In this document: in pieces, positions 7,270 to 15,082 of the stretch
Position numbering within the stretch: position 1 is the stretch's first letter
Layout of the letters: the number at the start of each line of letters is the position of its first letter
DNA from: Peptococcaceae bacterium UBA3937
GTDB taxonomy: Bacteria; Bacillota; Peptococcia; DRI-13; DTU073
Assembly (NCBI GenBank): GCA_002385735.1
Contig: DGEB01000051.1
Span: forward strand, 1-24,354
DNA length: 24,354 nucleotides
Direction: 5' to 3'
The notes under the pieces: generated by a model
Seen by the model: the letters and a program-made list of their open reading frames with translations, nothing else
What the model was told of the DNA's origin: nothing
Database searches by the model: none
Translations under genes and position numbers: made by a program

Positions 7270-8550
7270 CTAAAGGAATTTTTCGGCAAAAATCCGCCCC
7301 AGCCCCACCCGGTTGATTCTTTCTTGAATCGCCTCCACATCCGTGGTGTAAAGATCCTTTTCCTGCATATGGGTAAAGTATTTTCCGCCGGAAAAAGTAT
7401 AACGGTTTTTCAAGCCGTCCGGCCTGTTAATCATTTCATTGGCATAGGCAATTAAATCCCCGATGGCCGTCATGCGGGGCAACTCCAGCAAAGGCATCCC
7501 CAGACAATGGCGCACACTGTTGTGCCCTGCCAGGCTGCCGGTGGACATCGCTTCCGTATGCCCCACGAAAAGCCCGGCCTTCTCCCCGGCACAGAACAAA
7601 TTATCCAGACCCAGCACTTTTAAAGCATTATTCCGGGGGGCCATGGACAAATAACGAATGGAATTCCCTTTGCCTCCGGAATAGGGATCATCATAACGGG
7701 CATGTTCAAAGCCCGGGATCCGGCGCAGTTTTTCCAGCGGGTAATAGGAAGTCATTAGTTTGACATAGCCGGTATCCAGCAAGACCAGATTTTCCGCATA
7801 CTCCTTCAAAGCATACTGTTGACACACCTTGTAATCCAATTTCTTTAAATTGACGTCCTCCACCGGAACCGGGACCACCACTACTCCTTCCTTATCCAAC
7901 TGCTCCACAATTTCAGACCCGAGGGAATGCTTCGCCAGTTTGCACGAACCGCTGAAAGCCCCGTACAACTCATCGCCCCGTTGCCCCAGCAAATCCTCCA
8001 CACCCGCCCGCTGACTGATACTAATCCGCGGCCCATAGGAGGGGCATCTTAAAATACACATGCAACAGCCGTTCCCATAGCGCAGGCAATTGCCCATCGG
8101 TCCGGTCGAACCGGTCGCTTCGATAAAAACATCCCCTTCGATCACCTTTTCATCGGCCAGAACAATCCTTTTTAGGGCGGAACCTTCCTTCTCCACGTCC
8201 ACCGCCCGCGTTTCCAGCCGGATGTTTACCCCGAGCTCCTTCAGTTTTTTACGCACCATCGGCTCCACTTTGGTTACATCATATAAAGAGGCATGTCGAT
8301 GTCCCGGAAAGTGTACGTTTTTATGCCGGGCGACCCGGTCGGTTATTTCAATTAAATCTTCCGCGCCCAAAGCTTTCAGTTCCTCCGCAGCAGTGTAACG
8401 GCCGTTATTCCGCATAATCCCGCCCACATTCCCTAAGCCCAGCAACAAATCCGTCTTTTCCAGGACGGTCACCTCGGCTCCGGCTTTGCGGGCAGTGATG
8501 GCTGCGGCACACCCGGCCCATCCACCCCCAATGATGACAACCTTGACCAC
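7270..8550 (-). CDS. FAD-dependent oxidoreductase with central cysteine cluster
   Basis: About 426 residues. A Rossmann FAD motif, VVIIGGGWAG, opens the protein, followed by an acidic ADP-ribose site (VTVLEK). The C-terminal NLFCAGEKAGLFVGHTEAMSTG resembles the FAD-binding end of GidA/TrmFO-like flavoproteins. A striking cluster, GNCLRYGNGCCMCILRCP, could hold metal or an iron-sulfur cluster, or be redox-active. The start is set at GTG 8550, nine bases after a perfect AGGAGG; longer versions lack a ribosome site. It lies 58 bases below a PyrK-like iron-sulfur flavoprotein with its own cysteine-rich N-terminus, suggesting the two form an electron-transfer pair. The substrate is unknown. No clear terminator lies between it and the spore-protein gene. 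Confidence 0.82.
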   Translation of the reverse strand: MVKVVIIGGGWAGCAAAITARKAGAEVTVLEKTDLLLGLGNVGGIMRNNGRYTAAEELKALGAEDLIEITDRVARHKNVHFPGHRHASLYDVTKVEPMVRKKLKELGVNIRLETRAVDVEKEGSALKRIVLADEKVIEGDVFIEATGSTGPMGNCLRYGNGCCMCILRCPSYGPRISISQRAGVEDLLGQRGDELYGAFSGSCKLAKHSLGSEIVEQLDKEGVVVVPVPVEDVNLKKLDYKVCQQYALKEYAENLVLLDTGYVKLMTSYYPLEKLRRIPGFEHARYDDPYSGGKGNSIRYLSMAPRNNALKVLGLDNLFCAGEKAGLFVGHTEAMSTGSLAGHNSVRHCLGMPLLELPRMTAIGDLIAYANEMINRPDGLKNRYTFSGGKYFTHMQEKDLYTTDVEAIQERINRVGLGRIFAEKFL

Positions 8551-8608
8551 TCTACCTAACCTCCTCTCCATATCCGGCATCTCCGTAAACAGCACGCCGC
8601 TGGACATC

Positions 8609-9592
8609 TCACCGGTAGACCTCCCACGGGTCAATTTGGGTTTTACAACTCTTCACCCGGGTTCCGTTTTTTAATCTGGTCTGGCAACTGCCGCAAACTC
8701 CTTCTCCGCAGCACAATTTGGTATTATTCGAACACACTAAAGCCACCTGACTGCGCAGCTCTTGCAGTAAGTTGCTCACCCCCTGGGTTAAAAAAACAGG
8801 CCCCCCGCAGTAAATCAGCTTTACGCCGTCGGTTAAGATTTTTTCCCTGAGGTAAGCGAGAACATCCGCCCGGAGGGTCAGCTTTTCGAGATCCAGGATT
8901 ATCTTCGGCAGAACCCGGCAGCCCATCTCCTGAAACAAAGCAGTGGTAAAGTTCTTAATCCTGCCCGGATCCAACAGAACCTCCACCTCATTCCCGCCCT
9001 GCCTTAGCTTTTTGGCCACCGGCACGGCCGGCGCCTGCCCGATGCCTCGCAAAAGCAAGAGTGCCTTGGCATGGTGCAAGCCCTTTAAATGACGCAACCC
9101 CAAAATCCCGTTCCAATAAGGACCGCGCAAAAGAATTTCCTGGTCCGCTTTCTCTGTCCGCTGTTTGAACAAATACTTGGTTTTCACACCCCGTTGCTGC
9201 AAGGCAAGGACAATGGTTTCCAATCTTTCGTCGGCGCGCATCACCGACGTGGGGATATCAAAATATTCCGCGGTGCCCGGCGGCCGTAAAAAAACATAAG
9301 CCCCCGGTTGATTGAGCTCTCGGGCCAAAGTCCGGTTCACCTGTAAGGTTAAAAGCAGCACGTCCGCAGCGACTTCCTCCGCCCCCAGGATTTGCCCCCG
9401 GAACAAGCCGCGACTGGGTTTGGACCGGGCATGATTCCAAACGTATTCCTGCAGGATGCACACGCCCTTCCAGTTGGTGCAATCACAAAAAACCTTCCCC
9501 TGCAGCTGAGAACACATGATACATTCGCCTACCTCCGCCAAATAGCAAGGGCAGTATTCGGTGCCGGCATCAATGCAGTCTGATCTGTTCAT
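8609..9592 (-). CDS. PyrK-like FAD/[2Fe-2S] reductase with cysteine-rich N-terminus
   Basis: A 327-residue electron-transfer protein. Residues 1-45 hold eight cysteines (C6, C14, C16, C24, C27, C36, C38, C45), not part of classical PyrK. A ferredoxin-reductase-like FAD/NAD region follows, with a nucleotide-binding stretch near LLLLRGIGQAPAVPVAKKL and a CGGP motif. The C-terminus has the PyrK-type [2Fe-2S] pattern C295-x4-C300-x2-C303-x12-C316. Relatives are annotated as sulfide/dihydroorotate dehydrogenase-like FAD/NAD-binding proteins. No pyr genes are near, so a role in pyrimidine synthesis is unlikely; its partner is probably the adjacent FAD oxidoreductase. ATG 9592 follows GAGGGG at about 9 bases. 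Confidence 0.85.
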   Translation of the reverse strand: MNRSDCIDAGTEYCPCYLAEVGECIMCSQLQGKVFCDCTNWKGVCILQEYVWNHARSKPSRGLFRGQILGAEEVAADVLLLTLQVNRTLARELNQPGAYVFLRPPGTAEYFDIPTSVMRADERLETIVLALQQRGVKTKYLFKQRTEKADQEILLRGPYWNGILGLRHLKGLHHAKALLLLRGIGQAPAVPVAKKLRQGGNEVEVLLDPGRIKNFTTALFQEMGCRVLPKIILDLEKLTLRADVLAYLREKILTDGVKLIYCGGPVFLTQGVSNLLQELRSQVALVCSNNTKLCCGEGVCGSCQTRLKNGTRVKSCKTQIDPWEVYR

Positions 9593-9660
9593 CCTTGTAA
9601 CACCCCTCTTTTCATTACTTAGCTTATTAATTCCGCCGGCAAAGGGTGCATTTCGTCACA

Positions 9661-9689
9661 AGAAAAAAAAAGAAGCCTTGCGGCTCCTT
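9661..9689 (-). terminator. Intrinsic terminator after the 185-residue hypothetical gene
   Basis: On the minus strand GGAGCC-GCAA-GGCTTC forms a 6-8 bp stem with a GNRA loop, followed by nine T. It ends the 10892-9719 unit, so the oxidoreductase pair below it probably has its own promoter; I saw none that was convincing. Confidence 0.85.
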
Positions 9690-9718
9690 GACTCTTACTT
9701 TACTCTTACTTCTTCAGT

Positions 9719-10276
9719 TTACTCTTTTTGCTCTTCAGCAAACAAATCGGGGTAGCAATACAGCGTTTGCGGGTGATTCACCACGTCCTGGAAGTCGGAG
9801 AGGATCTTGGAGTATTTAAAGGAGAAATTAAAGAACAGATGGATTTCCGGCTTGCTTTGGTCGACCGAGCGCAGGATAACTTTATCCGGGTAGAATAAAT
9901 ACTGGTAGTCCTGGTCCCGCCAGCAAAGACGGAAGTTGCCGATCATCATACTCACATTGCCCCATTCATGGATGTAAATGTTGTTCAGCGTGCCCCGCCC
10001 TAATTCAAACTGCTGGCCCCAACTAAAACCCACGGTATGGTCAAGTCTGCCAAGGAAAGTGCTGAAATGCTCAAGAATAAAGCGGCAGGGCAGGCTAACC
10101 TCCTCGATGAGCCTTCTTTCCGTGGTGATTTTTTCCTCTACGATTTTCAGTCGGATCGCCGCCGGGGTATTGTCCTCTTTGTCCAAGGCATATTTTTCTC
10201 TAATCCGCCAAAGATTCTGAGTAATCTCTTCAAGTGCTTCCAGATACCTGGCATCGCGCTCACGCCGTTTTTCCAT
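9719..10276 (-). CDS. Uncharacterised protein, 185 residues
   Basis: I do not recognise this protein. It starts with a charged, probably helical and coiled-coil segment (residues 1-60), followed by a strand-rich region with many aromatic residues (residues 70-175, including YIHEWGNVSMMIGNFRLCW). There is no signal peptide, membrane segment or cysteine motif. ATG 10276 follows GAGGGA at 6 bases. The stop of the upstream gene is 13 bases away, so the two are co-transcribed, and the strong terminator at 9661-9689 ends the unit. It is a real gene by spacing and ribosome site; function is unknown. Confidence 0.7.
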   Translation of the reverse strand: MEKRRERDARYLEALEEITQNLWRIREKYALDKEDNTPAAIRLKIVEEKITTERRLIEEVSLPCRFILEHFSTFLGRLDHTVGFSWGQQFELGRGTLNNIYIHEWGNVSMMIGNFRLCWRDQDYQYLFYPDKVILRSVDQSKPEIHLFFNFSFKYSKILSDFQDVVNHPQTLYCYPDLFAEEQKE

Positions 10277-10289
10277 TCTTAATCCCTCG

Positions 10290-10892
10290 CTATTCTACTT
10301 TGGCAAAGGCAACCACGTAGTTATGTCCGCGTTCCTTTGCACATTTTGGACAGGTTGGATAGTAATAATAAATGGCTTGGACGTTCTTTCCTTTATATTG
10401 TGCATACTCCTTCATTTCTTTAGTCCATAGAACAACATTGGCCTTAGGTTCATCAAAAACCTTACTTAAAAAAGTTCCGGTTATTTTCACATTTTCCACA
10501 CCGGGTATTTCCGAAGTAACGGCCAGATAATACTCGCATCTCCATCGGGAGGGGGTATAGGATAGCAACAGAAAATCCTCCTCTTCAGGAGCAGCTTCAG
10601 CGTCCACCGCTTGCTTCCACATCCTTTGTCTGATGCGGCTAAAACCCTGCAACGGTTCAGGTAGATAATCGGAAAGATCAAAGTAAAGAACGGAGAATAA
10701 TAGTTGAAGCAATCTTATGGGGATTAAATAATATTGAGGTAACTTTTCCTTGATAAAAAGCTTATCCTCCCAAGCAAAAGTCTTTTCGTCCCAGAAAGCT
10801 TTATCAAACCTGGGACAACAGACTTCTGTATCCTGTTTTCCCCACAACCTCGCAATACCTCCTTCTCCAATCATATCATCTTTCCAATTCAT
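10290..10892 (-). CDS. Conserved hypothetical protein often labelled hydrolase
   Basis: About 200 residues. The pattern CCPRFDKAFWDEK, then WEDKLFIKE, a central SRWRCEYYLAVTSEIPGVE with TGTFLSKVF, and a C-terminal PTCPKCAKERGHNYVV recalls a conserved family in clostridia and Bacteroidetes often annotated merely as hydrolase. I know of no demonstrated reaction. The paired CC near residue 25 and the terminal CxxC could bind metal. The start is uncertain: ATG 10892 has no good ribosome site, and an ATG six codons later has a modest GGAAAG. It is co-transcribed with the 185-residue gene below. A tRNA terminator lies just upstream. Confidence 0.72.
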   Translation of the reverse strand: MNWKDDMIGEGGIARLWGKQDTEVCCPRFDKAFWDEKTFAWEDKLFIKEKLPQYYLIPIRLLQLLFSVLYFDLSDYLPEPLQGFSRIRQRMWKQAVDAEAAPEEEDFLLLSYTPSRWRCEYYLAVTSEIPGVENVKITGTFLSKVFDEPKANVVLWTKEMKEYAQYKGKNVQAIYYYYPTCPKCAKERGHNYVVAFAKVE

Positions 10893-10969
10893 ACTACCAT
10901 GATTTTAGGACGCAAGCAACTAAAACTGGTTTTCACAACCCGCCTGTATTCCGGTCTCAAATTATATGT

Positions 10970-10991
10970 AAAAAAGAGCCTGCCTGGGCTC
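10970..10991 (-). terminator. Intrinsic terminator after tRNA-Pro
   Basis: On the minus strand GAGCC-CAGGCA-GGCTC is followed by six T. The stem is short (5 bp) but GC-rich. It lies about 65 bases past the tRNA 3' end and above the next minus-strand gene. Confidence 0.75.
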
Positions 10992-11055
10992 GGTTCTGCT
11001 TTGAGAATTATTAGCTGCTTAGTCTTGTCATCATGGGATCATCATAGGCAAAAAA

Positions 11056-11132
11056 TGGTCGGGATGACAGGATTTGAACCTGCGGCCTCTGCGTCCCGAA
11101 CGCAGCGCTCTACCAAACTGAGCCACATCCCG
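11056..11132 (-). tRNA. tRNA-Pro (anticodon CGG)
   Basis: A complete 77-base cloverleaf with CCA encoded. The acceptor stem is CGGGATG with CATCCCG and discriminator A. The D arm has GCTC...GAGC, the T arm has GGTTCAAATCC. The anticodon stem CTGCG/CGCAG holds the loop TTCGGGA, giving anticodon CGG (plus strand 11096-11098), which reads proline codon CCG. It has its own promoter (11145-11173) and terminator (10970-10991), so it is a single-gene unit. Confidence 0.97.
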
Positions 11133-11144
11133 ACAACATTATAT

Positions 11145-11173
11145 ATATTAACATCTAATGCTAAATTATGCAA
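11145..11173 (-). promoter_or_regulatory. Promoter for tRNA-Pro
   Basis: On the minus strand TTGCAT (11168-11173), 17 bases, TAATAT (11145-11150), ending 12 bases above the tRNA 5' end. A perfect TATAAT overlaps slightly downstream, so the exact -10 is ambiguous. Confidence 0.65.
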
Positions 11174-11218
11174 CCACCAGCTTCTGCAAGTATTACGGAA
11201 TATTTTTCCATTGGCCGG

Positions 11219-11240
11219 ATCAGGCCATCGGCGGCCTGAT
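11219..11240. repeat. Perfect inverted repeat between tRNA-Pro and the zinc-ribbon gene
   Basis: ATCAGGCC and GGCCTGAT form a perfect 8-bp stem with a 6-base loop (ATCGGC). Neither side has a T-run, so it is not a standard terminator. It lies in the divergent space between the tRNA promoter and the plus-strand gene and could be an operator or an RNA hairpin. Confidence 0.5.
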
Positions 11241-11380
11241 TTGACTTCTCCTGGCCGCACCCATATAATTAATTACGAAGGCAAAAAAGAAAAGACCTTG
11301 AAAGGATTTTCGTCGCTTTTAGAGAATTACTCTTGATAATTATATGAAATTATATGAATGTTTGACCAGGAGGGAAAAGT

Positions 11381-11665
11381 ATGGCTAAAAAGTTGACCTG
11401 TCCGGAATGTAACCAACCAATAACCCCCAAAACCACCAAATGCCCGCACTGCAAAAGAAAAGTATCGCAAAAATACCTGCATAATTATCTAAAAATTGTC
11501 AGCATCTCTTGGTTTGTTGGACTGGGATGCTTTCTGTTGTTCTTAATCATACCTTTTATCTTCTATGATTACATCGGAGGAAAATGGACCGGGATTATTG
11601 TCCTTTCGGGCATCCCCATTTCCATTCTCGTCGGCTACCTGACGAGAAAGCTGATGTTTAAATAA
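11381..11665 (+). CDS. Zinc-ribbon two-helix membrane protein
   Basis: A 94-residue protein, one of only two plus-strand genes here. Residues 7-24 form a zinc ribbon (CPECNQPITPKTTKCPHC, two CxxC knuckles) followed by a basic linker. Two hydrophobic helices follow, about residues 44-66 and 71-88. Such proteins are common in Bacillota and usually unassigned. ATG 11381 follows AGGAGGG at ideal spacing. It is convergent with the aro operon, and both end at the hairpin at 11711-11735. A repeated AATTATATGA lies just upstream; a weak promoter may overlap it. The gene is well supported; the function is unknown. Confidence 0.82.
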   Translation: MAKKLTCPECNQPITPKTTKCPHCKRKVSQKYLHNYLKIVSISWFVGLGCFLLFLIIPFIFYDYIGGKWTGIIVLSGIPISILVGYLTRKLMFK

Positions 11666-11710
11666 CCTCCCCCTTGGAGGAATTTGTATGTAGGAAATCC
11701 TTGAAGCAAG

Positions 11711-11745
11711 AAAAGTCTCCGCCCGGGAGGCTTTTTTATTTTTCC
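11711..11745. terminator. Shared bidirectional terminator between zinc-ribbon gene and aroB
   Basis: AAAAGTCTCC and GGAGGCTTTT form a 10-bp stem (one G-T) with a 5-base loop. A long T-run follows on the plus strand, and CTTTTCTTG follows on the minus strand. It serves the plus-strand gene well and probably also ends the aro operon immediately past the aroB stop. Confidence 0.85.
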
Positions 11746-12971
11746 GCCAACTCCTCCAGAACCTGCATAAGGATTTCTTCCGCTATCCCTTTTTGCACCG
11801 TCACCTTGCCGATGGCCACCGGTAAAACAAAAGCAACTTCCTTGTTCGCGACTTTTTTATCCAGCTTAATCTGCTCCGGGATTTCCCTGACGGTAGAACC
11901 GGACAGATTCATCGGTAATCCCCACTCTTGCATCAGTTTTTCCACCCGCGCCAGCTTCGCTGCACTAAACAACCCGAGCTTAACGGCCAGCATCCCGGCG
12001 GCCCGCATTCCAATCGCCACGGCCTCCCCATGCCGGTACTGCTGAAAACCGGTGGCCTTTTCCAGAGCATGCCCAATCGTATGCCCCAGGTTCAAGATGT
12101 GCCGCAAGCCTTCATCCCGTTCATCGCGCCGGACGATTTCCGCCTTGATTTGCACACAGCGCTCAATCATCGCCGCCAACACCGGCGGGTTGTCCCGGGC
12201 GATGATCTCCCGGGCGTGGGTCTCCAGAAAAGTAAAAAAGCCGGCATCCCACAACAAGGCGTATTTCAACACTTCCGCCAAACCGGCTTGCCATTCACGC
12301 TCATCCAGGGTGTCCAAAGTGCGCAAATCCGCCCACACCGCCCGGGGTTGGTAGAAGGTCCCCAGCATATTTTTGCCCCGCGGGTGGTTGACCGCCACCT
12401 TGCCTCCCACACTACTGTCCACCTGCGCCAAAAGGGTGGTCGGGATTTGAATGAAGGGCACGCCCCTCCGGTAAAGAGCCGCCACAAAGCCGGCCAGATC
12501 CCCCACTACCCCGCCGCCTAAAGCTAGCAGAGGCACCTGACGGCTGAAATTCCTGGCCAGCATCGAATCAAGAATCTTCTCCGCATTGACCCAGGTTTTT
12601 GAAGCTTCCCCCGCTTCCAAAATATATGTAAAGGGACGATAACCCGCTTCTTCAAGCAGTCCGGTTAACTCTTCTCCGTAAAGGCGATGGACCCGTTCAT
12701 CGGTGACCACAAACACCTCTTCTTCCGGAGAAAAGCGCTGTAACTCCGCCACGCCGGCAGGCCAAATCTCCGTACCCAAAAGAACCTCATAGCTTCTTTC
12801 GGCAAGTCTCACCTTCACCCGACGGCAACTTACCCCGACCGCCGGGTTTGTTTTTCCTTGTTCAAGGGCCTCCTGTCCTCCAACTCCTTTTGCAAGGGCA
12901 GCCGGCTCCAGGGCATCCTCTGCCCTAACCCCTTGTCCTATGGCATTGTGCTCCGTTCTTTCTTTTTTCAT
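11736..12971 (-). CDS. aroB: 3-dehydroquinate synthase
   Basis: A 411-residue AroB, which cyclises DAHP to 3-dehydroquinate with NAD and a divalent metal in the cytosol. The NAD-binding GGGVVGDLAGF, the motif PTTLLAQVDSSVGGKVAVN, and the metal-site region HILNLGHTIGHALE with RHGEAVAIGM are all present. The enzyme is usually about 360 residues. The excess is an N-terminal stretch of about 48 residues, low in complexity and containing an imperfect internal duplication (QGVRAEDALEP and KGVGGQEALEQ). ATG 12971 follows AAGGAG at 11 bases; a later GTG near residue 53 could be the true start. It is the last gene of the aro operon, 28 bases below aroC. Confidence 0.94.
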   Translation of the reverse strand: MKKERTEHNAIGQGVRAEDALEPAALAKGVGGQEALEQGKTNPAVGVSCRRVKVRLAERSYEVLLGTEIWPAGVAELQRFSPEEEVFVVTDERVHRLYGEELTGLLEEAGYRPFTYILEAGEASKTWVNAEKILDSMLARNFSRQVPLLALGGGVVGDLAGFVAALYRRGVPFIQIPTTLLAQVDSSVGGKVAVNHPRGKNMLGTFYQPRAVWADLRTLDTLDEREWQAGLAEVLKYALLWDAGFFTFLETHAREIIARDNPPVLAAMIERCVQIKAEIVRRDERDEGLRHILNLGHTIGHALEKATGFQQYRHGEAVAIGMRAAGMLAVKLGLFSAAKLARVEKLMQEWGLPMNLSGSTVREIPEQIKLDKKVANKEVAFVLPVAIGKVTVQKGIAEEILMQVLEELAEK

Positions 12972-12999
12972 GGGCGCCTGTTCTCCTTGTATTGCTTTC

Positions 13000-14154
13000 T
13001 TAACACTTGCTCAGATAATCAAGATAATGGTGGTAGTTGAGCAAAAGCTCCTCCAGATGGTCTCCGCCAAATTTCCCGACCACCGCTTCGGCTAACACCC
13101 AGGCCGTTACCGCCTCCCCCACAACGGCCGCCGCCGGAACCGCACATACATCCGAGCGTTCCACCACTGCCGCGGAGGCTTCTTTGCTTTCCAGATCCAC
13201 ACTGGCCAGGGGTCGTCGCAAAGTGGGAATCGGCTTCATCACCGCCCGAAGGACCAATAGTTCGCCGTTGGTCATGCCTCCTTCCAGGCCACCGGCATGG
13301 TTGGTCCGGTGGTGGAAGCGTTTTTTATCCACATCATACGATATTTCATCATGAACGGCGGAACCCGGCAAGGCTCCGGCCACAAAACCGGCCCCGATTT
13401 CTACCCCTTTTATGGCCGGAATGCTCATGACCGCCTGCGCCAGCCTGCCGTCCAGGCGACGGTCCCACTGCACATGGGAGCCGAGCCCTACCGGCAATCC
13501 CTCGGCGACAATCCGGATCACCCCGCCTAAGCTATCGCCTTTTTCCCTGCTTTCGTCAATCAGCCGCAGCATCGCTTCCGTGGCGTCGGGGTCCGGACAA
13601 TACAAGGGCGTGGCAAATAACGCCGGGCCCCAAATCCTTTCTTCGGCCACCGCCTGTACCCCGCCGATGGCCATGACCTGCCCCTCTACCCGGATGTTCA
13701 AGGCACCCAAAAGCTCTTCGGCAATAGCTCCAACGGCCACCCGGACCGCCGTTTCCCGGGCGCTGGCCCTTTCCAGGATGTTGCGCATATCCCGCTGCCG
13801 GTACTTCAGCCCCCCGGCCAAATCCGCATGCCCCGGGCGTGGCCTGCTGACCATCCTTTCCGTTAGTATTGCTTCCGGGCCGCTGGCCATTATCTCCTGC
13901 CAGTTTTCCCAGTCCCGGTTGTAGATGGCCATTGCAAGGGGACTGCCTAAGGTCTTTCCTCCCCGCACCCCACTTAAAAACTCCACCCGGTCTTCTTCCA
14001 GGGCCATCCGCTGCCCGCGACCGTATCCCCCCTGCCGCCTTTTTAACAAGGCGTTAATCCGTTCGAAATCCAGTTTTAAACCGGCCGGCAGCCCTTCAAT
14101 AACTGCCAGCAGGGCCCGCCCGTGGGATTCTCCCGCCGTAAGAAAACGCAGCAT
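13000..14154 (-). CDS. aroC: Chorismate synthase
   Basis: A 384-residue AroC, which converts EPSP to chorismate using reduced FMN without net redox change. It starts [12 protein letters not shown], the typical opening, and contains the signature region [20 protein letters not shown] plus [21 protein letters not shown] 14154 follows AAAGGTGGG at 6 bases; a longer in-frame version would lie wholly inside aroE and is rejected. It starts one base beyond the aroE stop, so translation is probably coupled. Its FMNH2 source is not encoded in the operon. Confidence 0.96.
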   Translation of the reverse strand: MLRFLTAGESHGRALLAVIEGLPAGLKLDFERINALLKRRQGGYGRGQRMALEEDRVEFLSGVRGGKTLGSPLAMAIYNRDWENWQEIMASGPEAILTERMVSRPRPGHADLAGGLKYRQRDMRNILERASARETAVRVAVGAIAEELLGALNIRVEGQVMAIGGVQAVAEERIWGPALFATPLYCPDPDATEAMLRLIDESREKGDSLGGVIRIVAEGLPVGLGSHVQWDRRLDGRLAQAVMSIPAIKGVEIGAGFVAGALPGSAVHDEISYDVDKKRFHHRTNHAGGLEGGMTNGELLVLRAVMKPIPTLRRPLASVDLESKEASAAVVERSDVCAVPAAAVVGEAVTAWVLAEAVVGKFGGDHLEELLLNYHHYLDYLSKC

Positions 14155-14155
14155 T

Positions 14156-15079
14156 TTAAACCCACCTTTCCAGTTCTTTCCACATCGCTTCCACCGGGGC
14201 ATCCGTCCCTGCCCACCTTTGGAAAGACAGGACGCCCTGCTCCAAAAGCATGGGCAGCCCATTCATGACCCGGCAGCCTCTGGCTTTAGCCTGCCGTAAA
14301 AACAGGGTCTCTTTCGGCCGGTAGATTAAATCCACCACCAGTTGCCCGGGATGCAGCAAGGCCAAGTCCAGCGGGGGACAGGCTTCTTCATGGGGAGCCA
14401 TCCCCAGCGGCGTGGTGTTGACCACGAGCCCGCTTCTTTTAACCAGCTCTTCTAAGTCCGCCCCTGTTTCGCTTCTTCCGGTGGGCTTTTCTTCCGTCGC
14501 GGCCCTTTTTACCGCTTCCCCCTTGGGCCACGACCGGACGTAAACCTTCGCCCCTAGCTTTTCCAACTGCTCCGCTAAGGTCACTGCCTTTTCCAGGTTG
14601 CGATTGACAAGGGTCAGTTCTCCCATCCCCGCCCGGGCCAAAGCCACCGCCACCGCCCGCGCCGCTCCCCCGGCCCCTAAGATGACCGCACTTTTTTCCC
14701 GCAAAAGCTGCGGCTCAGCTTTCCGTCCCGCCGCCAGGAAACCGGCTCCGTCCGTATTGTCGCCCCAGAGTTTTTCCCCTTCTTTCCAATAGAATGTATT
14801 CACCGCCCCGATCAGGCGGGCTTCTTCCGTGATTCCATCCAGGTAAGGAATAATCGCTTCTTTCAAGGGGATGGTCACATTCCCTCCTTGCATTCCCAAA
14901 GCTTTGATTCCCTTCACCGCTTCCTCCAGCCGGTCCTTTTCGACATCCAAAGCCACATAAATGCTGTTCATCTTTAATTCCCGAAAGGCCGCGTTATACA
15001 TGACGGGCGAAAGGGTATGCCCGATGGGATGGCCTAATACCGCAAACACTTTCGTCGTCCCCTTTACTCCCGGCTGCAT
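14156..15079 (-). CDS. aroE: Shikimate dehydrogenase (NADP)
   Basis: A 307-residue AroE, which reduces 3-dehydroshikimate to shikimate. Residues [16 protein letters not shown] bind substrate; NVTIPLKE carries the catalytic lysine; DNTDGAGF, the glycine-rich [12 protein letters not shown] and VNRN form the NADP site. It is some 25-30 residues longer than common forms because of a basic insertion near residues 185-212 ([13 protein letters not shown]). ATG 15079 follows GGTGGTG at 8 bases, three bases below the aroA stop. Confidence 0.95.
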   Translation of the reverse strand: MQPGVKGTTKVFAVLGHPIGHTLSPVMYNAAFRELKMNSIYVALDVEKDRLEEAVKGIKALGMQGGNVTIPLKEAIIPYLDGITEEARLIGAVNTFYWKEGEKLWGDNTDGAGFLAAGRKAEPQLLREKSAVILGAGGAARAVAVALARAGMGELTLVNRNLEKAVTLAEQLEKLGAKVYVRSWPKGEAVKRAATEEKPTGRSETGADLEELVKRSGLVVNTTPLGMAPHEEACPPLDLALLHPGQLVVDLIYRPKETLFLRQAKARGCRVMNGLPMLLEQGVLSFQRWAGTDAPVEAMWKELERWV

Positions 15080-15082
15080 CGA

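Noticed and set aside
10899..11336. A 145-codon plus-strand open frame
   Set aside because: It runs straight through the tRNA-Pro gene on the other strand and lacks a ribosome site.
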